NCBI RefSeq assembly: GCF_036227485.1 | Contig: NZ_CP109479.1 | Location: 2,914,001 to 2,978,000 of the forward strand | Source: Streptomyces sp. NBC_01451 | GTDB taxonomy: Bacteria; Actinomycetota; Actinomycetes; Streptomycetales; Streptomycetaceae | DNA length: 64,000 nucleotides | Reading direction: 5' to 3' | Part shown: positions 44,545 to 52,492 of the stretch, in pieces | How the letters are laid out: each line of letters starts with the position of its first letter | Numbering within the stretch: position 1 is the first letter of the stretch | The notes under the pieces: model-generated | Database searches by the model: none | What the model saw: only the letters and a program-made list of their open reading frames with translations | What the model was told of the DNA's origin: nothing | Position numbers and translations under genes: made by a program

Positions 44545-45147
44545 TCACTCCCCGCGCGCGGAGGGCGGATGCGGCAACCGGTCGGCGGCGACCACTCCTT
44601 CGAGGTATCCACGGGCCCGCTCGGTCCGTGGATACGCGTCGAGGAGCCGCCAGAAACGGGGCCCGTGCCCGGGCACCAGCAGATGCGCCAGCTCATGCAG
44701 GAGGACGTAGTCGACGACGTACTCGGGCATGCCCTGCAGCCGGTGCGACAGACGGATACTGCCCTCGGCCGGGGTGCACGAGCCCCAGCGCGTGTTCTGG
44801 TTGGTGACCCAGCGCACCGAGGCGGGCCGGGCGCGGCCGTCGAAGTACTGGGCCGACAGTTGCTCGGCGCGCTCGGCCAGCTCGCTGTCACCGGGCACCC
44901 GTTTGTGCTTGTTCTCCTGGGCGGCCAGTTTGTCGAGCATGACAGTCACCCAGCGCTGTTCCTCGGCCGCGGACATCCGGGCGGGGATGAGCACGACGGT
45001 GCGATCGCCCTCGCGGTACGCGGAGACCGTCCGGCGTCGCCGGTCGCTCCTGCGAACCTCGATCGCGCTCGCCCCCGAGCCGCTCGGCGGCTGGCTCGTC
45101 GTACTGCGCTGTGGGTTTCCGGCGCGGTGCAGTGGGTCGGCGGGCAC
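44545..45147 (-). CDS. YgjP-like (DUF45) zinc metallopeptidase
   Basis: A 200-residue protein of the YgjP/WLM-related family. TRWGSC and the zinc motif LLHELAHLLVPGHGPRFW (HExxH, then a later His) are intact. The N-terminal 45 residues are polar and basic. Homologues are predicted cytoplasmic metallopeptidases of unknown substrate. The gene is divergent from the ThiF-like gene. Confidence 0.85.
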   Translation of the reverse strand: MPADPLHRAGNPQRSTTSQPPSGSGASAIEVRRSDRRRRTVSAYREGDRTVVLIPARMSAAEEQRWVTVMLDKLAAQENKHKRVPGDSELAERAEQLSAQYFDGRARPASVRWVTNQNTRWGSCTPAEGSIRLSHRLQGMPEYVVDYVLLHELAHLLVPGHGPRFWRLLDAYPRTERARGYLEGVVAADRLPHPPSARGE

Positions 45148-45374
45148 GGCACGACGTTACCCGCTGTGCATGGAGGAAGTCTTGACTCCGGCGCGGTTCG
45201 GCGGCGATCCCCACCATGCGTTTGATTTGTACGACTAATACTCACCGCCTGTGGACAACTTTCGACGCCCGACGAGCAAACCGGTCATGCTGGCAATCGC
45301 CGGCGGACGAGCACTGACATCCACCGACAAACAAGGACTTTCACCGGGAACTTTCCTGACTACGGGGGCCTGCC
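45148..45374. other. Intergenic region between the metallopeptidase and ThiF-like genes
   Basis: A 227-base divergent promoter region. On the forward strand it holds a 22-codon open frame (45170-45238) with no upstream ribosome site. I see no hairpin or palindrome; the right part (45236-45330) is AT-richer than the flanks and probably holds the promoters. Confidence 0.45.
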
Positions 45375-46685
45375 ATGCGTGCAACCACCACACCTGCGCC
45401 CGCGCCGGACACTGCTGTCGCGCTGTCGGCCACAAGCCGCTCGGACGACACCCGCCCGCGGGTCGCCCACCCGATGATGAAGGCCGCGCTGCGCAGCGGC
45501 TGGCGGGATCTGAACACGGTGCAGTTCGGGATGACACCCGCCCACGCGATGACACTCGGTCCGATGGACACGGCGACGGGCAGCTTCTTGACCCTGCTCG
45601 ACGGCACACGCGGACTGCCGCGCCTCCATGACGAAGGGCACCGCATGGACCTGCCGGCCGCCCATGTCGACGGGCTGGTGGAGCGGCTGAGCGAGGCCGG
45701 CCTCCTGGACGACGCGACAGGCGGCGGCCCTGCCGTCGAGACCTTGCGCGGCAAGAAGAAGGTTCTGGAGCGGCTGGGTCCCGATCTGGCCTCCCTCTCC
45801 CTGATCGCTCGGGAACCGGGCGAGGCGATGGCACGACTGGCCGCTCGCAGGTCACTGCGCGTGCAGGTCCGAGGCGCGGGCCGGGTGGGCGCGGTGGTGG
45901 CCTCCCTGCTGGCGGGCGCCGGCGTGGGACACGTCGATGTCCGCGACGGCGGCGTGGTCGAGCCGTGGGACGTCGCACCCGGTGGCCTGCCCGTCGACTC
46001 CGTCGGCGAACGCCGCGACGAGTCCGCGCGGCGCGCTGCCCGACGGGCGGCCCCGGACCGCCCGCCACGGCGTACGGCCGCCCGGTCGCCGTCCGGCGAG
46101 CACGACCCCGGTCTCTCCCTGGTGATCCTCGCCCCGCGTGACGACCTCGCCGTGCACGCCCCGGACCCGGCCGCCGCAGAACCACTCGTGACCTCGGGCA
46201 CACCGCATCTGTACGCGGGCGTGGTGGAGGGAACCGGCATCGTGGGCCCGCTGGTCCTGCCGGGCGAGACGGCGTGCGCCGGGTGTCTGGACCAGTGGCG
46301 CGTCGACCGGGACCCTGTCTGGCCACGCCTGGTGGCACAGTGGCGTTCCGCACGTCCGCGCCAGGTCAGGGCCTGCGACCTGGCCCTGGCGACGACGGTC
46401 GCGGGACTGACCGCGAGCCACGCGCTCGCCTTCCTGGACGGTAGGACACCGTCCACCGCGGGCGCCCGCTGGGAGGTCTCCGTACCCGGGCTCGACTGGC
46501 ACGCGCGCCCGGTCTGGGCACACCCCGCATGCCCCTGCGGTGCAGAGGAGAAGAGTAAGAAGGAGGAACACGCCTCGGAGGACGGGGAGTCGCACGAGAC
46601 AATGGCCGGGCAACGGCCGTCGACGGAGTTACGCCGTAAGGCACACACGGCGCGGCTGTCCGGAACTTGGAGGGCTCATGTCTGA
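45375..46685 (+). CDS. ThiF/E1-like protein
   Basis: A 436-residue protein. The N-terminal ~140 residues form a helical domain resembling leader-binding or winged-helix parts of TOMM-type E1-like proteins. Then comes a Rossmann segment (VQVRGAGRVGAVVASLLAGAGVGHVDV) and a CAGCLDQ motif typical of E1/ThiF relatives. HPACPCGAEE near the end may bind zinc. The adenylation arginine and aspartates are not clearly conserved, so enzymatic activity is uncertain. The gene overlaps the UbiB-like gene by eight bases. No ThiS-like or precursor peptide gene is certain nearby. Confidence 0.75.
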   Translation: MRATTTPAPAPDTAVALSATSRSDDTRPRVAHPMMKAALRSGWRDLNTVQFGMTPAHAMTLGPMDTATGSFLTLLDGTRGLPRLHDEGHRMDLPAAHVDGLVERLSEAGLLDDATGGGPAVETLRGKKKVLERLGPDLASLSLIAREPGEAMARLAARRSLRVQVRGAGRVGAVVASLLAGAGVGHVDVRDGGVVEPWDVAPGGLPVDSVGERRDESARRAARRAAPDRPPRRTAARSPSGEHDPGLSLVILAPRDDLAVHAPDPAAAEPLVTSGTPHLYAGVVEGTGIVGPLVLPGETACAGCLDQWRVDRDPVWPRLVAQWRSARPRQVRACDLALATTVAGLTASHALAFLDGRTPSTAGARWEVSVPGLDWHARPVWAHPACPCGAEEKSKKEEHASEDGESHETMAGQRPSTELRRKAHTARLSGTWRAHV

Positions 46686-48042
46686 TCTGCCCCGGAAAGC
46701 GGTCACCCGTACCGCCAAACTGGCCGCGCTCCCGCTCGGCATCGCCGGGCGGGCGACCTGGGGACTCGGCAAACGGATCGTCGGCGAGTCGGCGGACATC
46801 GTCGGCCGTGAACTGCAGCAGCGCACGGCGGAACAGCTGTTCAAGGTGCTCGGCGAGCTCAAGGGCGGCGCGATGAAGTTCGGGCAGGCCCTGTCCGTCT
46901 TCGAGTCGGCCCTGCCCGAGGAGGTCGCGGGCCCCTACCGCGCGGCGCTGACGAAGCTCCAGGAAGCGGCCCCGCCGATGCCGACGCGCACGGTGCACTC
47001 GGTGCTGGAGGCACGGCTCGGCGCGGACTGGCAGGACCTGTTCCTGGAGTTCCAGGACAAGCCGTCCGCGGCGGCCTCGATCGGTCAGGTGCACCGCGGG
47101 GTGTGGCACGACGGACGCGAGGTCGCGGTCAAGGTGCAGTATCCGGGCGCCGGCGAGGCACTGCTCTCCGACCTGAACCAGCTGAGCCGCTTCGCCCGTC
47201 TGTTGGGGCCCCTCATCCCCGGGATGGACATCAAGCCGCTCATCGCCGAACTCCGGGACCGCGTCTCGGAGGAGCTCGACTACGGCCTGGAGGCCCAGGC
47301 CCAGCGGACCCACGCGGACGAGTTCACCGACGATCCGGACGTCGTGGTACCGGCCGTCGTCCACCAGTGCGAGCAGGTCCTGGTGACGGAGTGGATCGAC
47401 GGCATACCCATGTCGGAGGTGATCACCGACGGTACGCGGGAGCAGCGCGACCGCGCGGGCCAGCTGCTGGCCCGGTTTCTCTTCTCGGGTCCCGCCCGCA
47501 CCGGCCTCCTGCACGCCGACCCGCACCCCGGGAACTTCCGCCTGCTGCCCGGCGGCCCGGCCGGCAAGGACGACTGGCGTCTGGGCGTGCTGGACTTCGG
47601 CACGGTAGACCGCCTCCCGGGCGGGCTGCCCACGACGATCGGCGACTCACTGCGTCTGACCCTGGACGGCCGGGCCGAAGCGGTCTACGAAGCCCTCCGG
47701 GCGGAGGGCTTCGTCAAGGACTCGATCGACCTGGACCCCGACGCGGTACTCGACTACCTGCTGCCGATCATCGAACCGGCCCAGGCGGACGAGTTCACCT
47801 TCACCCGAGGCTGGATGCGCAGCCAGGCGGCCCGCATAGCCGACCCGCGCTCCCCCGCACACCAACTGGGCAAGCGCCTCAACCTGCCCCCGTCGTACCT
47901 GCTGATACACCGGGTGACCCTGAGCACCATCGGTGTCCTGTGCCAACTGGGAGCGACGGTCCGCATGCGCGCGGAACTGGAGGAGTGGCTGCCGGGATTC
48001 CTGCCGGAGGCCGAGGAGGAGGCCGCGGTCGCCGAGGCGTGA
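46678..48042 (+). CDS. ABC1/UbiB-family atypical protein kinase
   Basis: A 454-residue ABC1/ADCK/UbiB-like protein. The family KxGQ motif is MKFGQALS and the Ala-rich loop is KPSAAASIGQVHRG. The lysine is in VAVKVQYPG, and the catalytic and metal motifs are LLHADPHPGNFRL and LDFGTVD. GGAGG lies 5 bases before the ATG at 46678, which overlaps the ThiF-like stop. These proteins have ATPase activity and affect lipid-quinone or antibiotic tolerance in other bacteria. The M. tuberculosis counterpart Rv3197 adjoins whiB7 and is reported as WhiB7-regulated. Confidence 0.87.
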   Translation: MSDLPRKAVTRTAKLAALPLGIAGRATWGLGKRIVGESADIVGRELQQRTAEQLFKVLGELKGGAMKFGQALSVFESALPEEVAGPYRAALTKLQEAAPPMPTRTVHSVLEARLGADWQDLFLEFQDKPSAAASIGQVHRGVWHDGREVAVKVQYPGAGEALLSDLNQLSRFARLLGPLIPGMDIKPLIAELRDRVSEELDYGLEAQAQRTHADEFTDDPDVVVPAVVHQCEQVLVTEWIDGIPMSEVITDGTREQRDRAGQLLARFLFSGPARTGLLHADPHPGNFRLLPGGPAGKDDWRLGVLDFGTVDRLPGGLPTTIGDSLRLTLDGRAEAVYEALRAEGFVKDSIDLDPDAVLDYLLPIIEPAQADEFTFTRGWMRSQAARIADPRSPAHQLGKRLNLPPSYLLIHRVTLSTIGVLCQLGATVRMRAELEEWLPGFLPEAEEEAAVAEA

Positions 48043-48049
48043 CCCGGCT

Positions 48050-48277
48050 TCACCACCAGGCCGGGTCCAGCCGCCCCTCGATCGCCCTGAGGTTCTCCCG
48101 GGCACACGTGTCGCAGAGGTAGTGACGCGTTCCGTTCTCCACCGAGCAGGTCCAGGTCAGTTGCGGACTCTCGGCCCGCGTGCCGCATCGGGCACACACG
48201 ACAGACCGGGGGTCCGTCGAGGAACCGCCGTCGTCACCGCCACCGGGAACGTCACTGCTACCGGGAAGACTCGTCAC
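48050..48277 (-). CDS. Small zinc-ribbon-like protein
   Basis: With the GTG at 48277 the product has 75 residues. Two CxxC pairs (VCARCGTR and YLCDTCARE), plus a cysteine in TWTCS between them, suggest a zinc ribbon. The N-terminal 25 residues are Gly/Ser/Asp-rich. No ribosome site is visible before the GTG; an ATG at 48319 is the alternative start. The gene is convergent with the UbiB-like gene (gap 7 bases). Function unknown. Confidence 0.65.
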   Translation of the reverse strand: MTSLPGSSDVPGGGDDGGSSTDPRSVVCARCGTRAESPQLTWTCSVENGTRHYLCDTCARENLRAIEGRLDPAWW

Positions 48278-48323
48278 CAGGCGACGATATCGCCGTGACC
48301 GGCGGCGGAGAGGGCACAACGCA

Positions 48324-48363
48324 CCGCGGGGGCCGGTCCGTTCGGACGGACCGGCCCCCGCGG
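48324..48363 (-). terminator. Hairpin terminator of the wblC operon
   Basis: Perfect 18-bp stem (48324-48341 with 48346-48363) around TCGG, 36 bases beyond the last stop of the wblC operon on the reverse strand. Confidence 0.85.
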
Positions 48364-48399
48364 GAGGCTGCTGCTGTTACTACGGAGCTGCCGTGGTCG

Positions 48400-48723
48400 T
48401 TACTGCATGACCGCCATGGCCAGCGCGCGGCGGGCACGCAGCGAAGCGCGCTCTGCCCGGCGCTGGAGCCGACGGGCGGTCACCACGCGGTGCGCGCGGC
48501 GTTCCCGCTCGGCTTCCTGAAGGCGGTCGTGCATATGCGCACGAGCCAAGGCTTCTGGGATGAGTTGCATCTCTCGGGTCCTGTTCTGGCGCGAGTCGTT
48601 CGCACCGGTGGTGGTGAAGTCCGGGGTCGCGGAGCCGACGGGCTCGCTGGTGGTCGGCGTCATCGGGGCCTGCTTCTTGGGGTCGTGCGTGAAGGGGCGG
48701 TCGATCGTTCCTGTGATGTTCAT
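48400..48723 (-). CDS. Small basic protein co-translated with WblC
   Basis: A 107-residue protein whose ATG overlaps the wblC stop (ATGA). The N-terminal half is polar and apparently disordered. The C-terminal half is a long, strongly basic helix (ARAHMHDRLQEAERERRAHR, then RLQRRAERASLRARRALA). It could bind nucleic acid or ribosomes, but this is inference. It is expected to be induced together with WblC. A strong hairpin follows. Confidence 0.7.
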   Translation of the reverse strand: MNITGTIDRPFTHDPKKQAPMTPTTSEPVGSATPDFTTTGANDSRQNRTREMQLIPEALARAHMHDRLQEAERERRAHRVVTARRLQRRAERASLRARRALAMAVMQ

Positions 48724-49088
48724 GCTGTGACCGGGTTCTTGCGCGGACGGCCACGGGGCCGCTTGCGGGCCACGACGACACCCTGGACGAACAGTTCGCC
48801 GCCCCAGACGCCCCAGGGCTCACGCCGCTCCTTGGCGCCGGCGAGGCAGGCCTCCATCAGCGGGCAGGTACGGCAGAGGGACTTGGCGTACTCGACATCG
48901 GCCGGCGACTCGGCGAAGAAGACCTCCGGGTCGTAGGAACGGCAGGGGACGGGTACGCCGAGGTTCTCGATGGCGTCGTCGAGCGCGGTGAGCGCAGTGA
49001 GCGGGATCAAGGTGCAGTCCTCCGTGAGGCCGGGCGGGGGGATCGTTTCGGAAGGCGGTACGGACGGGGCGTGCGCTTCGAGTTGCAC
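48720..49088 (-). CDS. wblC: WhiB7-type transcription factor WblC
   Basis: A 122-residue WhiB-family iron-sulfur protein. Cluster cysteines are Cys49, Cys72, Cys75 and Cys81 (CRTCPLMEAC), followed by the family turn GVWGG (residues 93-97). The C-terminal AT-hook PRGRPRK (111-117) marks it as the WhiB7/WblC branch. That protein binds sigma-A/HrdB and activates intrinsic resistance genes when translation is inhibited. The GTG at 49088 has GAGG 10 bases upstream. A leader of about 600 bases with a uORF and an attenuator precedes it; the next gene overlaps its stop. Confidence 0.94.
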   Translation of the reverse strand: MQLEAHAPSVPPSETIPPPGLTEDCTLIPLTALTALDDAIENLGVPVPCRSYDPEVFFAESPADVEYAKSLCRTCPLMEACLAGAKERREPWGVWGGELFVQGVVVARKRPRGRPRKNPVTA

Positions 49089-49196
49089 GGGTTGTTTTCC
49101 TCGTCTGGTCGTTCCGGCCCTGTTGGGCCGGGTGCGGCTGGTACCGGCGGGTTTTCTCTTGTCCCGAGGCCCCTTCGCTCCGTCGTCCCCGTTCGG

Positions 49197-49241
49197 GGAA
49201 AACAGAAGGGCCGCGGATCCCGGATGGGGTTCCGCGGCCCT
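49197..49241 (-). terminator. Intrinsic terminator (attenuator) in the wblC leader
   Basis: On the reverse strand an 11-bp perfect stem (AGGGCCGCGGA at 49231-49241 with TCCGCGGCCCT at 49207-49217) is followed by TCTGTTTTCC, a U-rich tract rare in this GC-rich DNA. It lies between the uORF stop (49262) and the wblC start (49088), as needed for transcription attenuation. Confidence 0.85.
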
Positions 49242-49261
49242 GAAGGCGCCGGCCTGATCAA

Positions 49262-49585
49262 TCAGGCTGGATCACTCCAGGGTTCTGGCCCACGGAAGGC
49301 CCACATCGTGTGGTGCTGCGTCGTCTGCTTGAGGGATCCGGCACCGGCCGCAAAGGCATAGGCCGGGGCCTTTGCCTGTACTGCTCCTGCTTCCAGTGCC
49401 TTGCTCGGTCGCTCATTGCGCTCGCGGACAGGGAGACCCGCGAGAGACACGGAGGACGCCGGCCGGACGGCAGGAATGCCGGACAGACCGGTGCCCAGGT
49501 TCGAGACGCCGAGCATGCACAGGGAGACGGTCGAGAGATCGGTCATTTTGACCGTGCTGACAGAGCTGGTGTTGATGCTGATCAC
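49262..49585 (-). CDS. Upstream open reading frame in the wblC leader
   Basis: A 107-codon frame starting at GTG 49585 with GAGAGGAGG 8 bases before it, one of the best ribosome sites in the window. It starts MISINTSSVSTVKMTDLSTV, has no recognisable domain, and ends PEPWSDPA with a TGA 20 bases before the attenuator stem. Published work on whiB7/wblC describes uORF translation sensing: ribosome stalling on the uORF prevents terminator formation. The layout here fits that model. The N-terminal third is the most likely functional part. Confidence 0.72.
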   Translation of the reverse strand: MISINTSSVSTVKMTDLSTVSLCMLGVSNLGTGLSGIPAVRPASSVSLAGLPVRERNERPSKALEAGAVQAKAPAYAFAAGAGSLKQTTQHHTMWAFRGPEPWSDPA

Positions 49586-49703
49586 TGGACTCGCCTCCTC
49601 TCGGCGTCTTGGGGGACTGGGGTGAACCAGTCCAACGGATATACGACTATGAAGTACAGCACAGGGCCAGGGCTTCTGAGAAGACTCTGTTCCCGTGGCT
49701 AAG

Positions 49704-49742
49704 AACCTATGGGGATTCCCGGGGCATGCGCAAACTATTTTT
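49704..49742 (-). promoter_or_regulatory. Candidate WblC-dependent promoter of wblC
   Basis: On the reverse strand an AT-rich stretch (AAAAATAGTTT, 49732-49742) abuts a -35-like TTGCGC (49728-49733), followed after 18 bases by TAGGTT (49704-49709). An AT-rich element just upstream of -35 is the known WhiB7 AT-hook target, supporting positive autoregulation. Confidence 0.6.
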
Positions 49743-49756
49743 CCGACGAGTTTGAA

Positions 49757-51952
49757 TCAGTCACCGCCGACCTCCCCCTCTACTTCCTGACCTGCGCAGA
49801 TGGCCAGAACATCGGATCCGTACCGGTTGAGCTTGCGCACCCCGACGCCGGGGATGCGGGCCAGATCCCCTTCCTCGTCCGGAACGGTCTCCGCGATCGC
49901 CATCAGGGTCCTGTCGGTGAAGACACAGAAGGCCGGCTGCCCGCTGCGCACCGCCTGGACCGCCCGCCACTCGCGCAGCCGCTCGTAGAGGCCCTCGTCC
50001 ATGTCGGAGGGGCACTCGTCGCAGCGCATCAGCTTCATCTCGCCCGCGTCGGTCAGCGTGCGCCCGCAGACCCGGCAGCGGGCCGGGGTTCTCTGCGTCC
50101 GGCGCGGGACGGCACCGGGGCTGCTTCCGAAGCCGCGCTCGATGCCACCAGGGCCGGCGGTGCCCGTCCGGGCGGCGGTGTTGACGGAGCCGGGGCGCAG
50201 GCCGTCGAGGAAGCGGCTGGGCCGGCGGTTCGGCCGGCCCCCCGGCGAGCGGGAGAGCGCCCAGGAGACGTGGAGGCGTTCTCGCGCGCGGGTCACTCCG
50301 ACGTACAGGAGGCGGCGCTCCTCCTCGATCTGTTCATCGGTCTTCGCGTAGGTGATCGGCATCATGCCCTCGGCGACTCCGACCAGGAAGACCACGTCCC
50401 ATTCCAGGCCCTTGGCCGAGTGGAGGGAGGCGAGGGTGACGCCCTGCACGGTCGGGGCGTGCTGGGCGTTCGCCCGCTCGTCGAGTTCGGCGACGAGGTC
50501 GGCGAGCGTGGCACTCGACTTCGCAGCAGTGAAGTCCTGCGCGAGGTTCACCAGCGCGGCCAGCGACTCCCAGCGCTCCCTGACGGCCCCGGAGCCCGCA
50601 GGCGGCTCACTGGTCCAGCCCTCGCCGGACAGCACGGCACGGACCTGGGAGGGCAGGTCGACGACGTCGTCCAGGAGTGAGTCGTTGGCCCCGAAGCGGG
50701 CGGCGGCGCGCAGCGCGCTGATGGCCTTGCGCACCTCGGGCCGGTCGAAGAACCGTTCGGCGCCGCGCAGCTGGTAGGAAACACCTGCGTCGGCGAGCGC
50801 CTGTTCGTAGGTCTCGGACTGGGCGTTCGTCCGAACCAGGATGGCGATCTCGCTGGCCGGCACGCCGCCGGCGACGAGGTCCCGGATGCGGCGGGCCGCA
50901 CCCTCGGCCTCGGCGGGTTCGTCGGCGTACTCGGCATAGGCGGGTTCGGGTCCGGGGCCGCGCTGGGAGATCAGTTCCAGGCGGTGTTCCGCGGCGCGGC
51001 CCCGGGCCTGGGCGAGCAGGCCGTTGGCGAGGTGGACGACCTGGGGCGTGGAGCGGTAGTCGCGGACCAGCTTGACGACGGTGGCACCGGGATGGCGGGT
51101 GCGGAAGTCGAGCAGATGGTCAGGAGTTGCTCCTGTGAACGAATAGATCGTCTGACTGGCATCGCCGACCACGCACAGGCTGTCCCTCTCCCCGAGCCAC
51201 AGCTCCAGCAGTCGCTGCTGGAGCGGGCTGACGTCCTGGTACTCGTCGACCACGAAGTGCTGGTACTGGGAGCGGACCTGCTCGGCGATGTCGTGGCGGT
51301 CCTGGAGAACGGCGACGGTGAGCAGCAGGACGTCCTCGAAGTCGATGACGGAGCGGTCCCGCTTCAGGTCCTCGTAGGTGGCGTAGAGCTGGGCGATCTC
51401 GGCCGGGTCACGGGGTGCGACGCGGCCGGACTTGGCGACTGCGGGCACGTAGTCGGCGGGCACGGTCTGTGTGACCTTGGACCATTCGATCTCGGCGGTG
51501 ACGTCCCGCAGCTCGCCCCGGTCGAGGCGGATGCGGCAGGCGGCGGCGGCATCGGCGACAAGCTGGATCTTGCGGTCGACGAGGCGGGGCATGGAGCCGC
51601 CGACGGCCTTCGGCCAGAAGTACTGGAGCTGGCGGAGCGCGGCCGAGTGGAAGGTGCGTGCCTGGACTCCGCCGGCGCCGAGCTGGCGCAGTCGCCCGCG
51701 CATCTCACCGGCGGCGCGGTTGGTGAAGGTGACGGCGAGCACGCTGGAGGGCTGGAGCATTCCGGCGCGTACGCCGTAGGCGATGCGGTGGGTGATCGCC
51801 CGGGTCTTGCCCGTACCGGCGCCTGCCAGCACGCACACCGGACCGTGCAGGGCGGTGGCCACCGCGCGCTGCTCGGGATCGAGTCCGTCGAGCACCGCGT
51901 CGGCCGAGTCCGGAACCTGCGGGAAGAGGGTGGAGTGCGTTGCTGCTGTCAC
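49757..51952 (-). CDS. uvrD2: UvrD2-like superfamily 1 DNA helicase with HRDC domain
   Basis: A 731-residue 3'-5' helicase. Walker A GAGTGKTRAITHRI, Walker B DEYQDVSPLQ and VGDASQTIYSFTGA are intact. Near the C-terminus a four-cysteine motif (CRVCGRTL...MRCDECPSD) is followed by an HRDC domain (DEGLYERLREWRAVQAV; IPGVGVRKLNRYG). The combination is that of mycobacterial UvrD2, an essential repair helicase there. The start is the GTG at 51952 (VTAATHSTLFPQ); upstream in-frame codons run into the divergent mycoredoxin promoter. whiB7 next door repeats the mycobacterial order. Confidence 0.92.
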   Translation of the reverse strand: MTAATHSTLFPQVPDSADAVLDGLDPEQRAVATALHGPVCVLAGAGTGKTRAITHRIAYGVRAGMLQPSSVLAVTFTNRAAGEMRGRLRQLGAGGVQARTFHSAALRQLQYFWPKAVGGSMPRLVDRKIQLVADAAAACRIRLDRGELRDVTAEIEWSKVTQTVPADYVPAVAKSGRVAPRDPAEIAQLYATYEDLKRDRSVIDFEDVLLLTVAVLQDRHDIAEQVRSQYQHFVVDEYQDVSPLQQRLLELWLGERDSLCVVGDASQTIYSFTGATPDHLLDFRTRHPGATVVKLVRDYRSTPQVVHLANGLLAQARGRAAEHRLELISQRGPGPEPAYAEYADEPAEAEGAARRIRDLVAGGVPASEIAILVRTNAQSETYEQALADAGVSYQLRGAERFFDRPEVRKAISALRAAARFGANDSLLDDVVDLPSQVRAVLSGEGWTSEPPAGSGAVRERWESLAALVNLAQDFTAAKSSATLADLVAELDERANAQHAPTVQGVTLASLHSAKGLEWDVVFLVGVAEGMMPITYAKTDEQIEEERRLLYVGVTRARERLHVSWALSRSPGGRPNRRPSRFLDGLRPGSVNTAARTGTAGPGGIERGFGSSPGAVPRRTQRTPARCRVCGRTLTDAGEMKLMRCDECPSDMDEGLYERLREWRAVQAVRSGQPAFCVFTDRTLMAIAETVPDEEGDLARIPGVGVRKLNRYGSDVLAICAGQEVEGEVGGD

Positions 51953-52060
51953 ACCGCCATGCTGCCAGGTCGCCGGAGACGGGTGAGCCGGTTGTCCACA
52001 GGCAGCCCCTTGCAGTCGTACTAATACGGCAGGCGTCTCCTGATACCCCATACCCCCAGC

Positions 52061-52087
52061 GGGAATGGCGGCCGGGCCGCGTGCGTT
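52061..52087 (+). promoter_or_regulatory. Sigma-R-dependent promoter of the mycoredoxin gene
   Basis: GGGAAT (52061-52066) and GTT (52085-52087) are separated by 18 bases, identical in design to the sigR promoter at 22067-22093. Transcription would start about 45 bases before the mycoredoxin ATG. Confidence 0.85.
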
Positions 52088-52136
52088 CCACCACAGCGAG
52101 CACCCGTCCCCCGAACTGCTGAGGAGCGCGAGAGAC

Positions 52137-52394
52137 ATGCCGGGCACTGTGACGATGTACAGCACCACGTGGTGCGGATACTGCCGTCGGCTGAAGAGCC
52201 AGATGGACCGCGAGGGCATCGCGTACAACGAGATCAACATCGAGCAGGACCCGGAGTCCGCGGCGTTCGTGGAGAAGGCGAACGGCGGCAACCAGACGGT
52301 TCCGACGGTGCTGGTGATCCCCTCGAACGACGGCCCCGAGGTCGTGATGACGAACCCGAGTCTCGCGCAGGTGAAGCAGGCCCTCGGCGCCTGA
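52137..52394 (+). CDS. mrx1: Mycoredoxin (glutaredoxin-like, CGYC active site)
   Basis: An 85-residue thioredoxin-fold protein. The redox motif CGYC is at residues 13-16 in MYSTTWCGYCRRLK; the cis-proline loop is QTVPTVLV. Mycoredoxin-1 reduces mixed disulfides between proteins and mycothiol. GAGGAG lies 10 bases before the ATG at 52137, and a sigma-R promoter precedes it, fitting a thiol-stress gene. It is divergent from uvrD2, as in mycobacteria (Rv3198A). Confidence 0.92.
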   Translation: MPGTVTMYSTTWCGYCRRLKSQMDREGIAYNEINIEQDPESAAFVEKANGGNQTVPTVLVIPSNDGPEVVMTNPSLAQVKQALGA

Positions 52395-52408
52395 CCCCGC
52401 GTTTCCTC

Positions 52409-52442
52409 GACCCCCGACCGGCCCGGCGGCCGTGCGGGGGTC
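52409..52442. terminator. Hairpin between mycoredoxin and nudC
   Basis: Stem GACCCCCG (52409-52416) with CGGGGGTC (52435-52442) and a GC-rich loop that can pair further, between convergent stops. Confidence 0.6.
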
Positions 52443-52492
52443 TTCGCGTGCCCGGCGCGTCGGCGGGACCTGCTCGGGGCCGGCCTCGTGGG

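Noticed and set aside
49713..49721. GGGAAT on the reverse strand near the wblC promoter as a sigma-R site
   Set aside because: No GTT occurs 18-19 bases downstream; the sequence there is ACG. The AT-rich/TTGCGC promoter explains the region better.
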